Shown in pieces: positions 39,001 to 49,836 of a stretch of DNA of 64,000 nt (its first letter is position 1; each line of letters begins with the position of its first letter). Position numbers and translations under genes: made by a program. Source of the stretch: Plecoglossus altivelis (taxonomy: Eukaryota > Chordata > Actinopteri > Osmeriformes > Plecoglossidae). The stretch spans positions 6,539,636-6,603,635 of the forward strand of contig BROE01000007.1 of the NCBI GenBank assembly GCA_036571765.1. Direction: 5' to 3'. The notes under the pieces were generated by a model. The model did not search any database, had not been told where the DNA came from, and was given only the letters and a program-made list of their open reading frames with translations.

Positions 39001-40766
39001 CTACTGCATGAACACTCCTGGGGAAATATAGACAGATTCACATTCCAGGTTTGTTAACGATCATGTACACACACCAGGTTTCCCTTTTATCAGACTAGAT
39101 CTGTGTAATATTTGAATGTCTTCATTACTTAAGGAATTGCTGGAATCTGATCATAATTGAAAAAGTGTATTATTTTGAGCCAAGTCTATAGACCTGACAG
39201 TAGGAACGATGACAACATATCTACGTTTCTACAAGTTCCTCTATGTTCCAGAGCCAACACAAGCATTGTCACTACTTAAAGCTAGCCGACTGAGTCAGAC
39301 TGAATTGTGGATCAGTGAAAAAACAACACAACCTCTCTGACAGACAAATGAGTCAACATTAACATAAGGAATCTCCACTTCCTCCCAGGGCCGCAGGTTG
39401 GAGCTGGAAGCAGGAGGTCTCCCCAAGCTGCTGTTCTACACTCCGTCTGCCTTCCACTCTGGTCACATGCTCAGGCATTTGACCGACTCTCATCGCCTTC
39501 ACATGAACACCAGGGCTGCGGCTGCTCTCATACGCAAGCTGGAGGAGAGCCATGGTCAGGTTCTGCCTGTCTAGCTCAGAAGGTCACGTCTTTTGCGTGT
39601 CTTGTTTTTTTTAAATGTCTGGTTTCAGCCTTCTGTATGTCTCCTAGGCTCCTCTCTGAGTCGGTTACAATTAGGGCAAATAAGAATGCTCTGTCTCTCT
39701 CTGTCCACGTTTGTCCTCTTGTCGTCTCGCTTCCAGTAAGTGCGCTTCACCGCGAGGCCTACATCTGTGACAGAGCAGCCCTCGGCCTCAAGTTAAGGAA
39801 CGGCTGCAGAGAAAGTAAAAGTCTTGTATTCTGTAAAGTAGTTCAGACCAGGACGTGGCCAGACGACATAGGGAATGTCTCTCTAAAAGGTGAGAGGAGA
39901 GAGGTGCATGAGCAAATATGACTCTCCATATACTGTGTTTAAGATCCACAGAGGGTCACAAGTATCTGGCAGTATATAGACTCTATATACTGCCAGGAAT
40001 AATAAGCTTGCATGCTCTATAATATAGAGCATGCAAGCTTATTATTTCTGTATGTCTGAAAGTCTTTGTTCCCTGTTGTTTAATGAGAGCAACGTCTGAC
40101 TGTTATCATTGATAGACTAACATGAATGGAACCAACTGCAATCAGCACCCAGTTGACAATGTGTTTCAAGCTGTTTAATGAAAAGACCAATGTCACGGAT
40201 CAACCAAGAATGGTAACATTATCTAGAAAGTAAACAGAGAAATGTGCCTGACCCCAGAGATTGAGCTGTGCGTGGACGAGCCAGTGGAGATCTCCGTTGA
40301 TGAGCCAGATGACTTGATGTGGTTGGCTGAGCAGTCTGAGGGCGTGTCTGTCGATGAGCCAGATGACCTCATGTGGTTAGCTGAGCAGGCTGAGGGCGTG
40401 TCTGTCGATGGACCTTTGGTAATGCCAATGCCTCATTGGGCAGGTAAGTCATATTCACAGCACCTTCCTCACAGCATCTTGTGAGCTTGTGTGTGTAGCA
40501 CAGCAGGCAATGTACCATGCCTTCAGTTCAGTCCTGATAAGTCTGTTTATCTTTCAGATGTTGCCATGGAAATGAAACAGGTTGGTGTTGTGATGTCTCT
40601 CCTCCATATCCACATCATTTTCCTTACTTGTCTAAATGTTTTTGTATGTGGCATTGTTTTAATACTGTAAATGCATGTACAGTAATCCTCTCTTTCGCTC
40701 TGTTTCTCTCTCTCCCTTCCCTTGCCCCAGGTTATAAAGTTGAAGGCACTGAAGGTGTGTCTGTGA
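36093..40766 (+). CDS. divergent FERM-domain protein, FRMD1/FRMD6 (willin) family
   Basis: Thirteen exons join in frame to about 494 residues: 36093-36230, 36387-36477, 36949-37022, 37572-37630, 37773-38040, 38268-38423, 38784-38849, 38980-39048, 39389-39554, 39737-39889, 40258-40443, 40558-40580, 40731-40766. Family hallmarks in order are V-C-V-L-L-P-N-x-E near the start, H-F-F-G-L-T-V-L-H, R-V-Q-Y-Y-V-E-S-G-R-L-I-S, F-Q-L-A-A-Y-A-L-Q, Y-F-L-P-E-D-F-F-P-P-W, S-H-R-L-H-M-N and L-I-R-K-L-E-E-S, i.e. F1, F2 and F3 FERM lobes to about residue 362. FRMD6 acts at the cell cortex and in Hippo signalling; that role is not shown here. Oddities: about 25 extra charged residues in lobe F2 (about 168-195), a duplicated D-E-P-D-D-L-M-W-L-A-E-Q motif (about 413-475), a 23-nt microexon, and an early stop, with the long FRMD6 tail absent. 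The start is uncertain: ATG 36159 aligns better with the family, and ATG 36093 is in frame upstream. An alternative last exon may begin at 41105. Confidence 0.75.
39966..39996. repeat. perfect palindrome, 15-bp arms
   Basis: The arm CTGGCAGTATATAGA (39966-39980) is exactly reverse-complementary to 39982-39996 around a single C. It lies in the FERM-gene intron after the exon ending at 39889. Confidence 0.95.
39998..40046. repeat. perfect palindrome, 24-bp arms
   Basis: The arm at 39998-40021 (begins AATAATAAGCTTGCATGC) is exactly reverse-complementary to 40023-40046 around a single A. One base separates it from the 15-bp-arm palindrome. No coding sequence overlaps it. Confidence 0.97.
40280..40412 (+). 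repeat. in-frame 54-bp coding duplication in the FERM-gene tail
   Basis: V-D-E-P-D-D-L-M-W-L-A-E-Q-(S/A)-E-G-V-S is present twice in tandem, with a third partial V-D-E-P copy before and V-D-G-P after. The copies differ by a few bases, so the duplication is not brand new, and the frame is kept. Confidence 0.9.
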
Positions 40767-41496
40767 CTTCGGTTGGAGAAGATAATTCTGGAATGCTAAA
40801 AAATGCTATTAGATTGTTTATATACAAGCTAATGTACAATTAATGTAAGGTTAACCATCAGTGCTTTCTTGTGTCAATTCAAACGGACATTTACAACGCT
40901 GTATCACTTCCATGGATACTCCTCATTTTTTAAATTCTGTTGTGCTCCATACAATATAAGGCTTTCCTGTATTAGTCACCAAGTTAAATGACCAACTGAG
41001 GGGAAACGGCCAGAGCTCTAGAAGGGGGGCTTGCTCTGCTTACACACTCAGTGTGCTAAAGCACAGACACAGCAACATACAGGTCTAAGGTTTCTTTTTT
41101 TTAGGTTCACCTATTTGGACTCTGGTGGAATTTGGCCATCAACTTAATGATACCGGACAATTAATGAGCAGCTTGCGGGAGTCAAACACGTGAATCTGAC
41201 CGGTTAAGACAGAGCAGCTCTGACAAAGTATCTGTCTGTTACTACGACAACTATATCATACTATGACTGTCCTACACAGCAGATAGAAACTACACAATAG
41301 AAACATATGGATAATCAGGCCTATTGAACATATGATAAAGTAATAACTGATCTACTGATTGAAATTAACATAAGCACAAAGGAAACCCATTTTTACAAAT
41401 GTACATACATGTTTACAGACCATGGTACACATTCGGGAGTTTTATGGTACACATTTTAAAGATTAGAACTTCAATTGAAAGACATACCTTTAATAA

Positions 41497-41510
41497 CCAG
41501 TAGATGGCAG
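41497..41510 (+). promoter_or_regulatory. CTCF-like core motif
   Basis: CCAGTAGATGGCAG fits CCRSYAGRKGGCRS at every position, in the same orientation as the motif at 14441. It lies between the FERM gene and cpn1. Confidence 0.4.
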
Positions 41511-41702
41511 TACAAACCAAAATGACAGATTTTTCCATCCCCTGGTACTTCTTTGATGAATTGGAACTGAAGACACAATGCACAATGCTGAAGCTTGTGT
41601 ATCTTAATCTACCCAACTGCTGTGCAAATACACTTTTTAGGGAAGTTTGATGCCCCTGCAGGAGCTGCTGCCCCTGCCAGCCAAAACCGGTTTTACTAAT
41701 GA

Positions 41703-41708
41703 AATAAA
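41703..41708 (+). terminator. candidate polyadenylation signal of the FERM gene
   Basis: AATAAA about 0.9 kb after the predicted stop codon and before the cpn1 start. Confidence 0.45.
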
Positions 41709-41990
41709 ATGATTAATGTCTCATTAATTTCATAAATCGTGGTCATTGTAAACCATACTTTAAAAAACCACTTCATACAGTTCTCTAAATTACAGTTCTT
41801 ATGTCAGTGTTCAATTGGTTCACAAATCAGTGTTTGCCTTTGCATATATTTTTCAAATATACAGATGGAAATTCTTTAACTCACCTGCATTTGTTTTCGT
41901 GGCACTATCCAAAAGATGATAATCCTCATCCCTTCAGTTCATTTCCCCACCAGTTACAGCTGCACTTGTTTGTAGCAAGTCTACAACTCT

Positions 41991-42110
41991 TGAGTCTGTC
42001 TCTCTTACCTCAACAACAGGTTTCTATTTCCTCCTCCTGGATGTTCCTCCTGAGTCTGTCTCTCTTACCTCAACAACAGGTTTCTATTTCCTCCTCCTGG
42101 ATGTGCCTCC
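41991..42110. repeat. 60-bp tandem duplication
   Basis: Two copies beginning TGAGTCTGTCTCTCTTACCT at 41991 and 42051 differ by about one base, so the duplication is recent. Confidence 0.95.
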
Positions 42111-42135
42111 CTTGCTGCTGAATGTTGACACGTTT

Positions 42136-42245
42136 GACAGAGAGCCCATGCTTTACAGACCTTGGGGATTGACAGAGAGCCCATGCTTTACAGACCTTGG
42201 GGATTGACAGAGAGCCCATGCTTTGCAGACCTTGGGGATTGACAG
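42136..42245. repeat. 35-bp tandem triplication
   Basis: GACAGAGAGCCCATGCTTTA units start at 42136, 42171 and 42206, with the first bases of a fourth at 42241. Only one substitution is seen. Confidence 0.95.
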
Positions 42246-42259
42246 CCACTTCTGCTGCT

Positions 42260-42312
42260 AGTGTGTCCGTGTGTGTGTCTGTGTGTGTGTGTGTGCGTGT
42301 GTGTGTGTGTGC
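42260..42312. repeat. TG-rich microsatellite
   Basis: Interrupted (TG)n with CC, CT and CG breaks. Confidence 0.9.
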
Positions 42313-43069
42313 TGCTTGTTTAAGTACTGTGTGTACTCAGTGTGCACTTCTTTGGGGAAAAGCCCCTCTCCCCAACTGAAACTTTGGACCAGTCTCTTTC
42401 CCAGAAGTGGAATTAGAGGCACAACCCCCATCTGCACAGCATTCGGTATTTACTCAGGGGTTCATACAAGAGGTGGGGTGAGGGGATGGCAGGACATGTA
42501 AACCCCCCTCCCCCCCTTTTCTTTGTCTCTTTATTTACCTTCTTCATCTCTTTCTCTGCCTCCTCAACCTCATTTCATATTCCATGTTGGTAGTGGTTTG
42601 TTGTTGGGTTGTCTGGCAGAGCCACAACCTGAAACCCAGTGACAGTATGAACCTCAGCGTTTGTCAGGAGAGGATTAGCAGAAGCAATGGAGGGAGAGAG
42701 AAGACCAAAAGAAAGGTAGGAGAAAACATACGTGAAAGTGTGAAAGGGAGGTAGAGAACGACAGGGAGAGATCAAATCGAAAGAAAGTGTGATAGAAGAG
42801 TGGATTGTAACATACCGACTGTGAAACCATACCCTTCATTTGTATTTAACGCCAGTAAAGCAGCCAGCATGTAGTTGACAATGGACCAAAGGCAAGAGGC
42901 AGCTGAGGGAGTAAGGGAGCAAAAGATACAAATGAGAGGGGGCTGTCCTTAGTTGCTCTCCAGTGTGTGTTTGGAGGTTTGGAGCTAGTTCCAGGGGGAG
43001 GAGGCAGTGTGTGTGCGTTAGAGAGAGAACCAGAGACAGAGAGACGCACACTGAGAGACAGAGCGAGGC

Positions 43070-43073
<4 letters not shown>

Positions 43074-43109
<36 letters not shown>
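43074..43109. repeat. (GA)n microsatellite just upstream of the cpn1 start
   Basis: About 18 GA units ending 55 bp before the ATG, so probably within the 5' UTR or core promoter. Confidence 0.9.
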
Positions 43110-43113
<4 letters not shown>

Positions 43114-43163
43114 TAAGGGAAGCTTCACTCTTCTCCCCTGTCCAGTGCTCTCATTCAGGGACC

Positions 43164-46100
43164 ATGCTACAGGGGTGTCGTTTTGCCTGGCTTGGGGCTG
43201 TCTTCCTGGGGCTGGCCAGCACCTTGGCTGGGGCCTCTGGTTTCCAGCATCACCGCTATGAGGAGATGGTGCGTGCGATGTTCGCTGTGCACAGCGAGTG
43301 TCCCTACATCACACGGATCTACAGTATCGGCCACAGCGCTGAGGGACGCCACCTTTATGTCCTGGAGTTCAGTGACAATCCAGGGATCCATGAGGCATGT
43401 GAGTACATCTTTAGTGTAGGGTGGTTAGGAGTTTGACTGTAACTTTTGTCATCTATGGATATGTGTGTGGGGAGGGAGGGCAGCGAGCAGGGATATTAAT
43501 AGGTGTATTTGTTACTTTACAAGGATGTTGTTTACCATTGAGTGTCCCTGAATGGGAACCATGCTCTTCACCTCTTGTGGCCTCTACTTACTGACTGTGC
43601 ATGTGCAGAGAAGAGTGTTTCTAGGTAGTCAGAAGTGAAGAGAGAGCCTTGCAGGCCGGAGGCTGCTTTGTGTATGGGGGTTGAAGGTTAGCCTGGAGAT
43701 GAAACTCTAACTCAATTTTTGTCTGTTTTTTTGTTGTTGTCTGTCTGTTTTAGCGTAGTTGTGTAACATTTCATGCAGTGTCATTCAGACATTTGATTAT
43801 GGCAGCAAAATCAACACAGTTTGTGTGGTAGCTTTTCTTGGAAAACTGATTTATGTGCCACCACCCCCCTTACTAGGAAAAGAGAAAGCATTTTGTCAGA
43901 GTTGTAGCACTTAAAATGGAAAGAATCTTTCTGTGTTGAGTGGTTTCACAATAATGTCTACTGTCAGGGGAAAGAGGGGAGAGCCAACAGGAGAGAAGCT
44001 GGTTTGAAACATCTGCATTTCATTTCAAAACTCAGCTTCTGATTCTGTACGTTCCGTTTGATTCATGTCAAACTATGTGAAACGGCCAGGAGAACACATT
44101 TTGGTCAGTGTTTCTGTACAGATCTTGTTCAGTTAATCACTGAAACCTCTGCAAGTCTCAGCACAGCCACTAAATCAACATAATGGAATTTACTTGAGCT
44201 CTTTTGATGATCTTTGTGCTCTAAATGGCTGCTGATTGATGGTGTTCTTTTGATGTGGAAACCACTAACATTATAAACTGGCTACATAGGATCAAGGTAA
44301 CTATGCTCACAGAACTCTAAGAACAACCTAAACTACTTAAAGATTCCAAAATATCTAAGCTAGTTTGTGTGTCTTCGGCAGAAGGACGCATTTTCGGCAT
44401 CCTTTGGTGCAAAAAAAAAAAGCAAAAAGGCGTTTGATATCTGATTGCAATTCACAATGCCTGTGAAAGATATATCTAGCTACACATTTGATAGATGACT
44501 AGCTAAGAGCACGCCTCTGGGTATTCTTTTTTGGCCAGGGCTGAGCTTGCATTTTTTTGTACCCCAAGTGAAGGCTTCCTTTAGTAGAATGGAAGGATGT
44601 GCGCGTGTTCCAGGGCTGAAGGTAAAAAAAAAAGTGGAAAAACAGGAACTGTGCGGATAGACAGGAGGAATTGCTGGGTGACCCTGGTCTTGGTTAATCC
44701 AATACAGGAAGTTGATCTTGCTGATTTGGTCACGCGTTGCTGAGTGTGGTCATTTTCAGGTCTAGCCCCTGGCAGGCTGACTTTATATGCTGGATGGCAG
44801 TCCACTTGTGGGCTTATTGAAGACTCAGGGGCCTGTTTCCTGAGTTAGGCTCGGTAGCATATAGGCTGATGTTACCACCTTTTGGGGGGAAAAACGTCTT
44901 TAGAGTAAGGTTGGCTGCAGGGTAACTGTCATAAAGTGTGACTGAGTTAATCTCATTCTAGATAATAACCCTGAAAATAACTGCCCATGATTGAAGATTT
45001 GCTCTTCATCAGGGTCCGTGAGATTGCACTTAAACAAAGACAGAATTTTCCAATATGCACACACCTATACTGCAATGTCTTTGCTGTAGTGCGTAGAAAA
45101 GAAAAAGATTTTTACAGACCGCTCTTCCTTTGTTGAGTCTGAGGTTAAGTCTGTGGCTGAGTCCAAAAAATGGATGTTTTTGTGATAACATCCGCTTCTT
45201 CTTCTGTGGTGGAGGTGGTGGTGAGATCTCACAGGGAGTGCTTGTAGTCCAGTCTGTGGTCAGCTGCTTGCAATTCAATAGCTATTTATTGAGACAGTAT
45301 GTTTGGATAGGTGGCTAAGCCAATCAGGGAGGACAAGAAGATTACATTAACTGAAATTATCTACACAAATTGCTGGCCTCATAATTACTTGTATCTTGTT
45401 AGATACGATTTGCTTTGTAAGTATCATCAGCATTTGTTATTTAAATGAGCTTCTTCACCTCATCGGTTTTTGATTGAGCTACAATGTTTTATTCATCACC
45501 TTGATTTTGATGCTATGTGCCACATGTATTGACATGTCTTGAATTTCTTCAATTATTCGTGCTACTGTATACATGTTGCTTGCCAGGTGACAGGAATGTC
45601 ACTGACCTGATGTCAGTTATTTCAGTGCAAGTGACAAATAAACCAATTTGAATGTGACTTAGCTTCATGCACTTACCAGACTGCAAATTGCTTTTGATAA
45701 AAGTGTTTGCTCAACAACATGTTTTGCAGCTCAGAGGGATTTGTAAGGACTGAAAGAAATGCTCTTGACAACATTTCGACACTGTAATTTTGTGGTACCG
45801 CTTAATGAGCCTCGGGATGTATGTGTGCGTGTGTGTGTGAGTGTGTATATGTGTGTGTGTGTGCGTGAGAGAGAGAGTGTGTGTGTCTGTGTTCACCGTG
45901 TTTGCACAGGGGGGGTCACTTGTTTTCAGTTTTCGCCTGCTCTGCACTTTAAGCGGACGTGACCCTCTCTGACCCCTGGTGACCCCTCTCCCTCTCTGAT
46001 TGCTCGCCACCTGACTGGTGTTTTTCCAGTGGAGCCGGAGTTCAAGTATGTTGGGAACATGCACGGGAACGAGGTCCTGGGCCGAGAGCTGCTGATCCAG

Positions 46101-49100
46101 TTGTCCCAGTTCTTGTGTGAGGAGTACCGAGCTGGGAACCACCGGATCACGAGGCTGATCCATGACACACGGATCCACATTCTGCCTTCCATGAACCCTG
46201 ACGGGTACGAGGTGGCAGCCCGGCAGGTACGCTCAAGCTAAGAAGGACTTCAGTGGTGGGGCCTGTGGAGGGTGGTGCCTGTGGAGGGTGGGGCCTGTGG
46301 ATGGTGGGGCCTGTGGAGGGTGGGGCCCGTGAAGGGTGGGGCCCGTGAAGGGTAGGCTCTGTTGAGGGTGGGGCCTGTGGAGGGTGGGGCCTGTGGAGGG
46401 TGGGTTATACGCTTACACACAGAAACACATACACACACATTCACGCACAAAGAACCAGACACACAGTTAGAAACACTCACACACACACACACTCACTCCT
46501 TCATTCATACACACACAGACACACACACACACACACACACAGACCGAAACAGGTGTACAGAGCAGTTTTTTCTTTTCTTAACCTCTCCATGTCTATTATC
46601 ATCTCTCATGTGCCAAATCCCAAGAAGAATTCTTGGCATCCTCCAGAGGGTAATTATATGAGGCCAAAAACAATAGTGGAGAACTAACACCTACACATGG
46701 TTGCACATACACATGCATCCACTTCACTCACACTTCACACACACACACACACACACCCGCGCGCGCATACACACACATACACACACAAACACACACACAC
46801 ATAGACACGCACACACAGCATCTCTTTGAGACCAATTACAGTACATATATATCCAAACCCATTTCAAACACTCTGCAATAACTTACATCACTCCAAATAG
46901 AAGCATGTGTATTGTTGAAATCAAAATTAAATTAGGTTCTTGTGTTAATATTGTTTGAGACACTGGCTTGTGCTGCCCCACTAGGCTTAAGACATAGTGC
47001 ACAGTTCATGGCTGGATTCATGAGACACGTTGGTCTGCTTTTGGTCCACAGGGTCCAGAGTTCAATGGCTATCTGGTGGGGAGAGGGAACTCAAGAGATG
47101 TGGACCTGAACCGGAACTTCCCTGACCTGAACGCCCTCATGTACTACTACGAGAAGACCAATGGACGTAATCACCACCTGCCCCTGCCTGATAACTGGGA
47201 ACAACAGGTGGGTTACTACTATGCTTCCAGACACTCAACCACACACACACACCTACACCCACTCACACTCCCCTCCATCACACACACATACCTACACCCA
47301 CTTACACTCCCCTCCATCTCACACACACACACACACACACACCTACACCCACTTACACCCCCCTCCATCTCACTGACACACACCTACACCCACTCACAAT
47401 CCCCTCCATCTCACAGACACACACCTACACCCACTCACACTCCCTTCCATCTCACACACACACACATACACCCACTCACATTCCCTTCCATCTCACAGAC
47501 ACACACCTACACCCACTCACACTCCCCTCCATCTCACACACACACACACACCTACACCCACTCACACTCCCTTCCATCTCACAGACACACACAACTCAGA
47601 CACCCCTTCAGATAACCTCATATTATCCACAGATATCTGCTTGCCTCGAAGCAAGACTGGGGATTTTGGCTTGAGTATATGTATTTTTTTACTGTTCTCA
47701 ATAACAGACATGCTGACTGTCTGGGATACATTATAGTGCTGTCTTGGATTGTGTTGACATACATAATGTATGACCTGTGTCAAGTTACCTGACTTGTTGG
47801 TGATGGGCTGTATTTGGGAGAGCTACCCTCTCCCTCAATCCGGTTTTGGGCAGTTTGAGGCAGAACGATTGGTTGATTGCAAGCTTGTCTCAGATTATTT
47901 ATGACATAGCATGGCTGAGCATATGTATGTGTACTCTGTGCGTGTGTGTCTGTGTATGTGTATTCTACATGCCTGCGTGCACGTGTGTGTGTGTTTGTGC
48001 ACATGACCCTGATATGAGTGAGCTTACACATGTGTGTATTTATGTGACTATGTGGGTGGTGGGGGCTTAGCTTGTCTCACAGTATGGGGTTAAAGCTCTC
48101 CAAACCAACTATGTTGTTCTAACACTAGGTCAAACATGGGCTGCAATTCCATCCAGAATCAAGAACAGGCACAATTTGATAGTTTACACAAGAGCTCAGT
48201 GGCAGGAGCAAAGGAGATTTAGGGTTCCTGGTCCTACTACAGCCACCTGCATTGAAGTTATACTGGAAGCCCCTTAGAAATACACATGGCTTTTCTCAAG
48301 GTCTTGCAATATACATTGAATATACTGTACATCGTGTGGTACAAATAAAGGCTAACAGCAAAAACCTTGCCCTTCACACCTGTTTACAAGAGATCGGGTT
48401 CACAGGATAGAAAGCACATTTATAGAGACTTCCTCCTGGCTTCGGATGACGGACAAGGGGCGATCACTGCTCCGCTAACAGTTTGTTGGCAGGACGATGG
48501 CGCTATATATAGCAAAGGTCAGCTAACAGTAGTTATCTGCACCGCAAAACAATGATGTGATCTCCCCTGAGATGAGAAGGCAGTAAAACGTCAAGAAGCT
48601 ACGGTCTTCCCAGACTTCAGGGAGCAGTGTACTCACAGAGGAATGTTGGTGGATCTTATGAAAGCTTGGTGCCTCTTGGTCTTAACGTTTCTTAACCTAA
48701 CATAAAGCCAGCTTTGTCCCTGGGAAAAAAAATGACTTGGACACTGCACTGTCAGACATCTACTGCTGTACATTAGAGTGAATAACCAAATAAAAACAGA
48801 ACATAAACTCACTGACTGCCTACAATAGTTGGTCACGGTCATATTAGAGGGCTGTTGTACTTGTCTGACACAGTTATATATGCTTCCTGGGCATCCATAC
48901 ATGGTTTCCTTTCAATGTTTTTCAGCAAAGATAACAACTGGGCAGTGGACAGACAAAGGCTGGTGTCACTCTTGGCATCCTTTTTCAGAGGTCTTATTTA
49001 GTGAAGGTCACAACAGACTGTCTGCTCAACATATAGTTGCAGGCTACCACCCACAGACTGTGCGTGCTCCTGGGATACCTTACAATATTGACTTGCCGTT

Positions 49101-49769
49101 TTACTGAAAGGACACTGCATTGCATTTTTACGTCACATAACAATAGTTCCTCAGCAAGAATGGTCATTTTTCAAAAGCCTTCAAATCCAAAGGGATATCT
49201 ATTTGTTTACGCAAAAGAAAAGAAAATCACAACGCTATGAAATACGTTTGAATCATAATGGTTTGTTTTTGCATGTAGGCGTGCGTGCACAAGTATGTTC
49301 TCTGGAACATATAACCCTGGTGAAAGGACAGGCCAAAGAGAGCCTGTCTGTATATTAAAATCCATAGATAATAAATACCAGCCGGCTTAGAACCAGACTT
49401 AGACTAGGTCAACATGTCAACCTGTGCCCCTAAATATAAAAACTCACTCTCCAGTTGGATTTGACAAGAACCTACAAAATAAGACATACGCTTGTTATTC
49501 TTCCTGTGGGAGACCTGTCTCAGATCTCATTGGGGCTCAAGTTAGCGGAGCATTGCTAGTACACCAACCTAATGACGGTGATAACACAGGGGAGTTAGCA
49601 GGTCTGAACTGATAAGACTGGAGTTCACTGTAGATGCTGGTCAAGAGGGGGATTAGAAGTGATATCAGATCATTGAAATGTACTACAGGATCTTGTGCTA
49701 GCACTGACCATGGGTGAGGCTGATGTAACGAGGAGAAACAGAAAAACGCTGAGACAGAAGAACAAGGAC

Positions 49770-49836
<67 letters not shown>

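Larger units (their letters stand above)
40767..43163. other. intergenic DNA between the FERM gene and cpn1
   Basis: This holds the FERM-gene 3' UTR (AATAAA at 41703-41708), a CTCF-like motif, two short tandem duplications, a TG-rich block at 42260-42312 and a purine-rich (GA)n stretch at 43074-43109, probably in the cpn1 5' UTR. No separate gene recognised. Confidence 0.6.
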
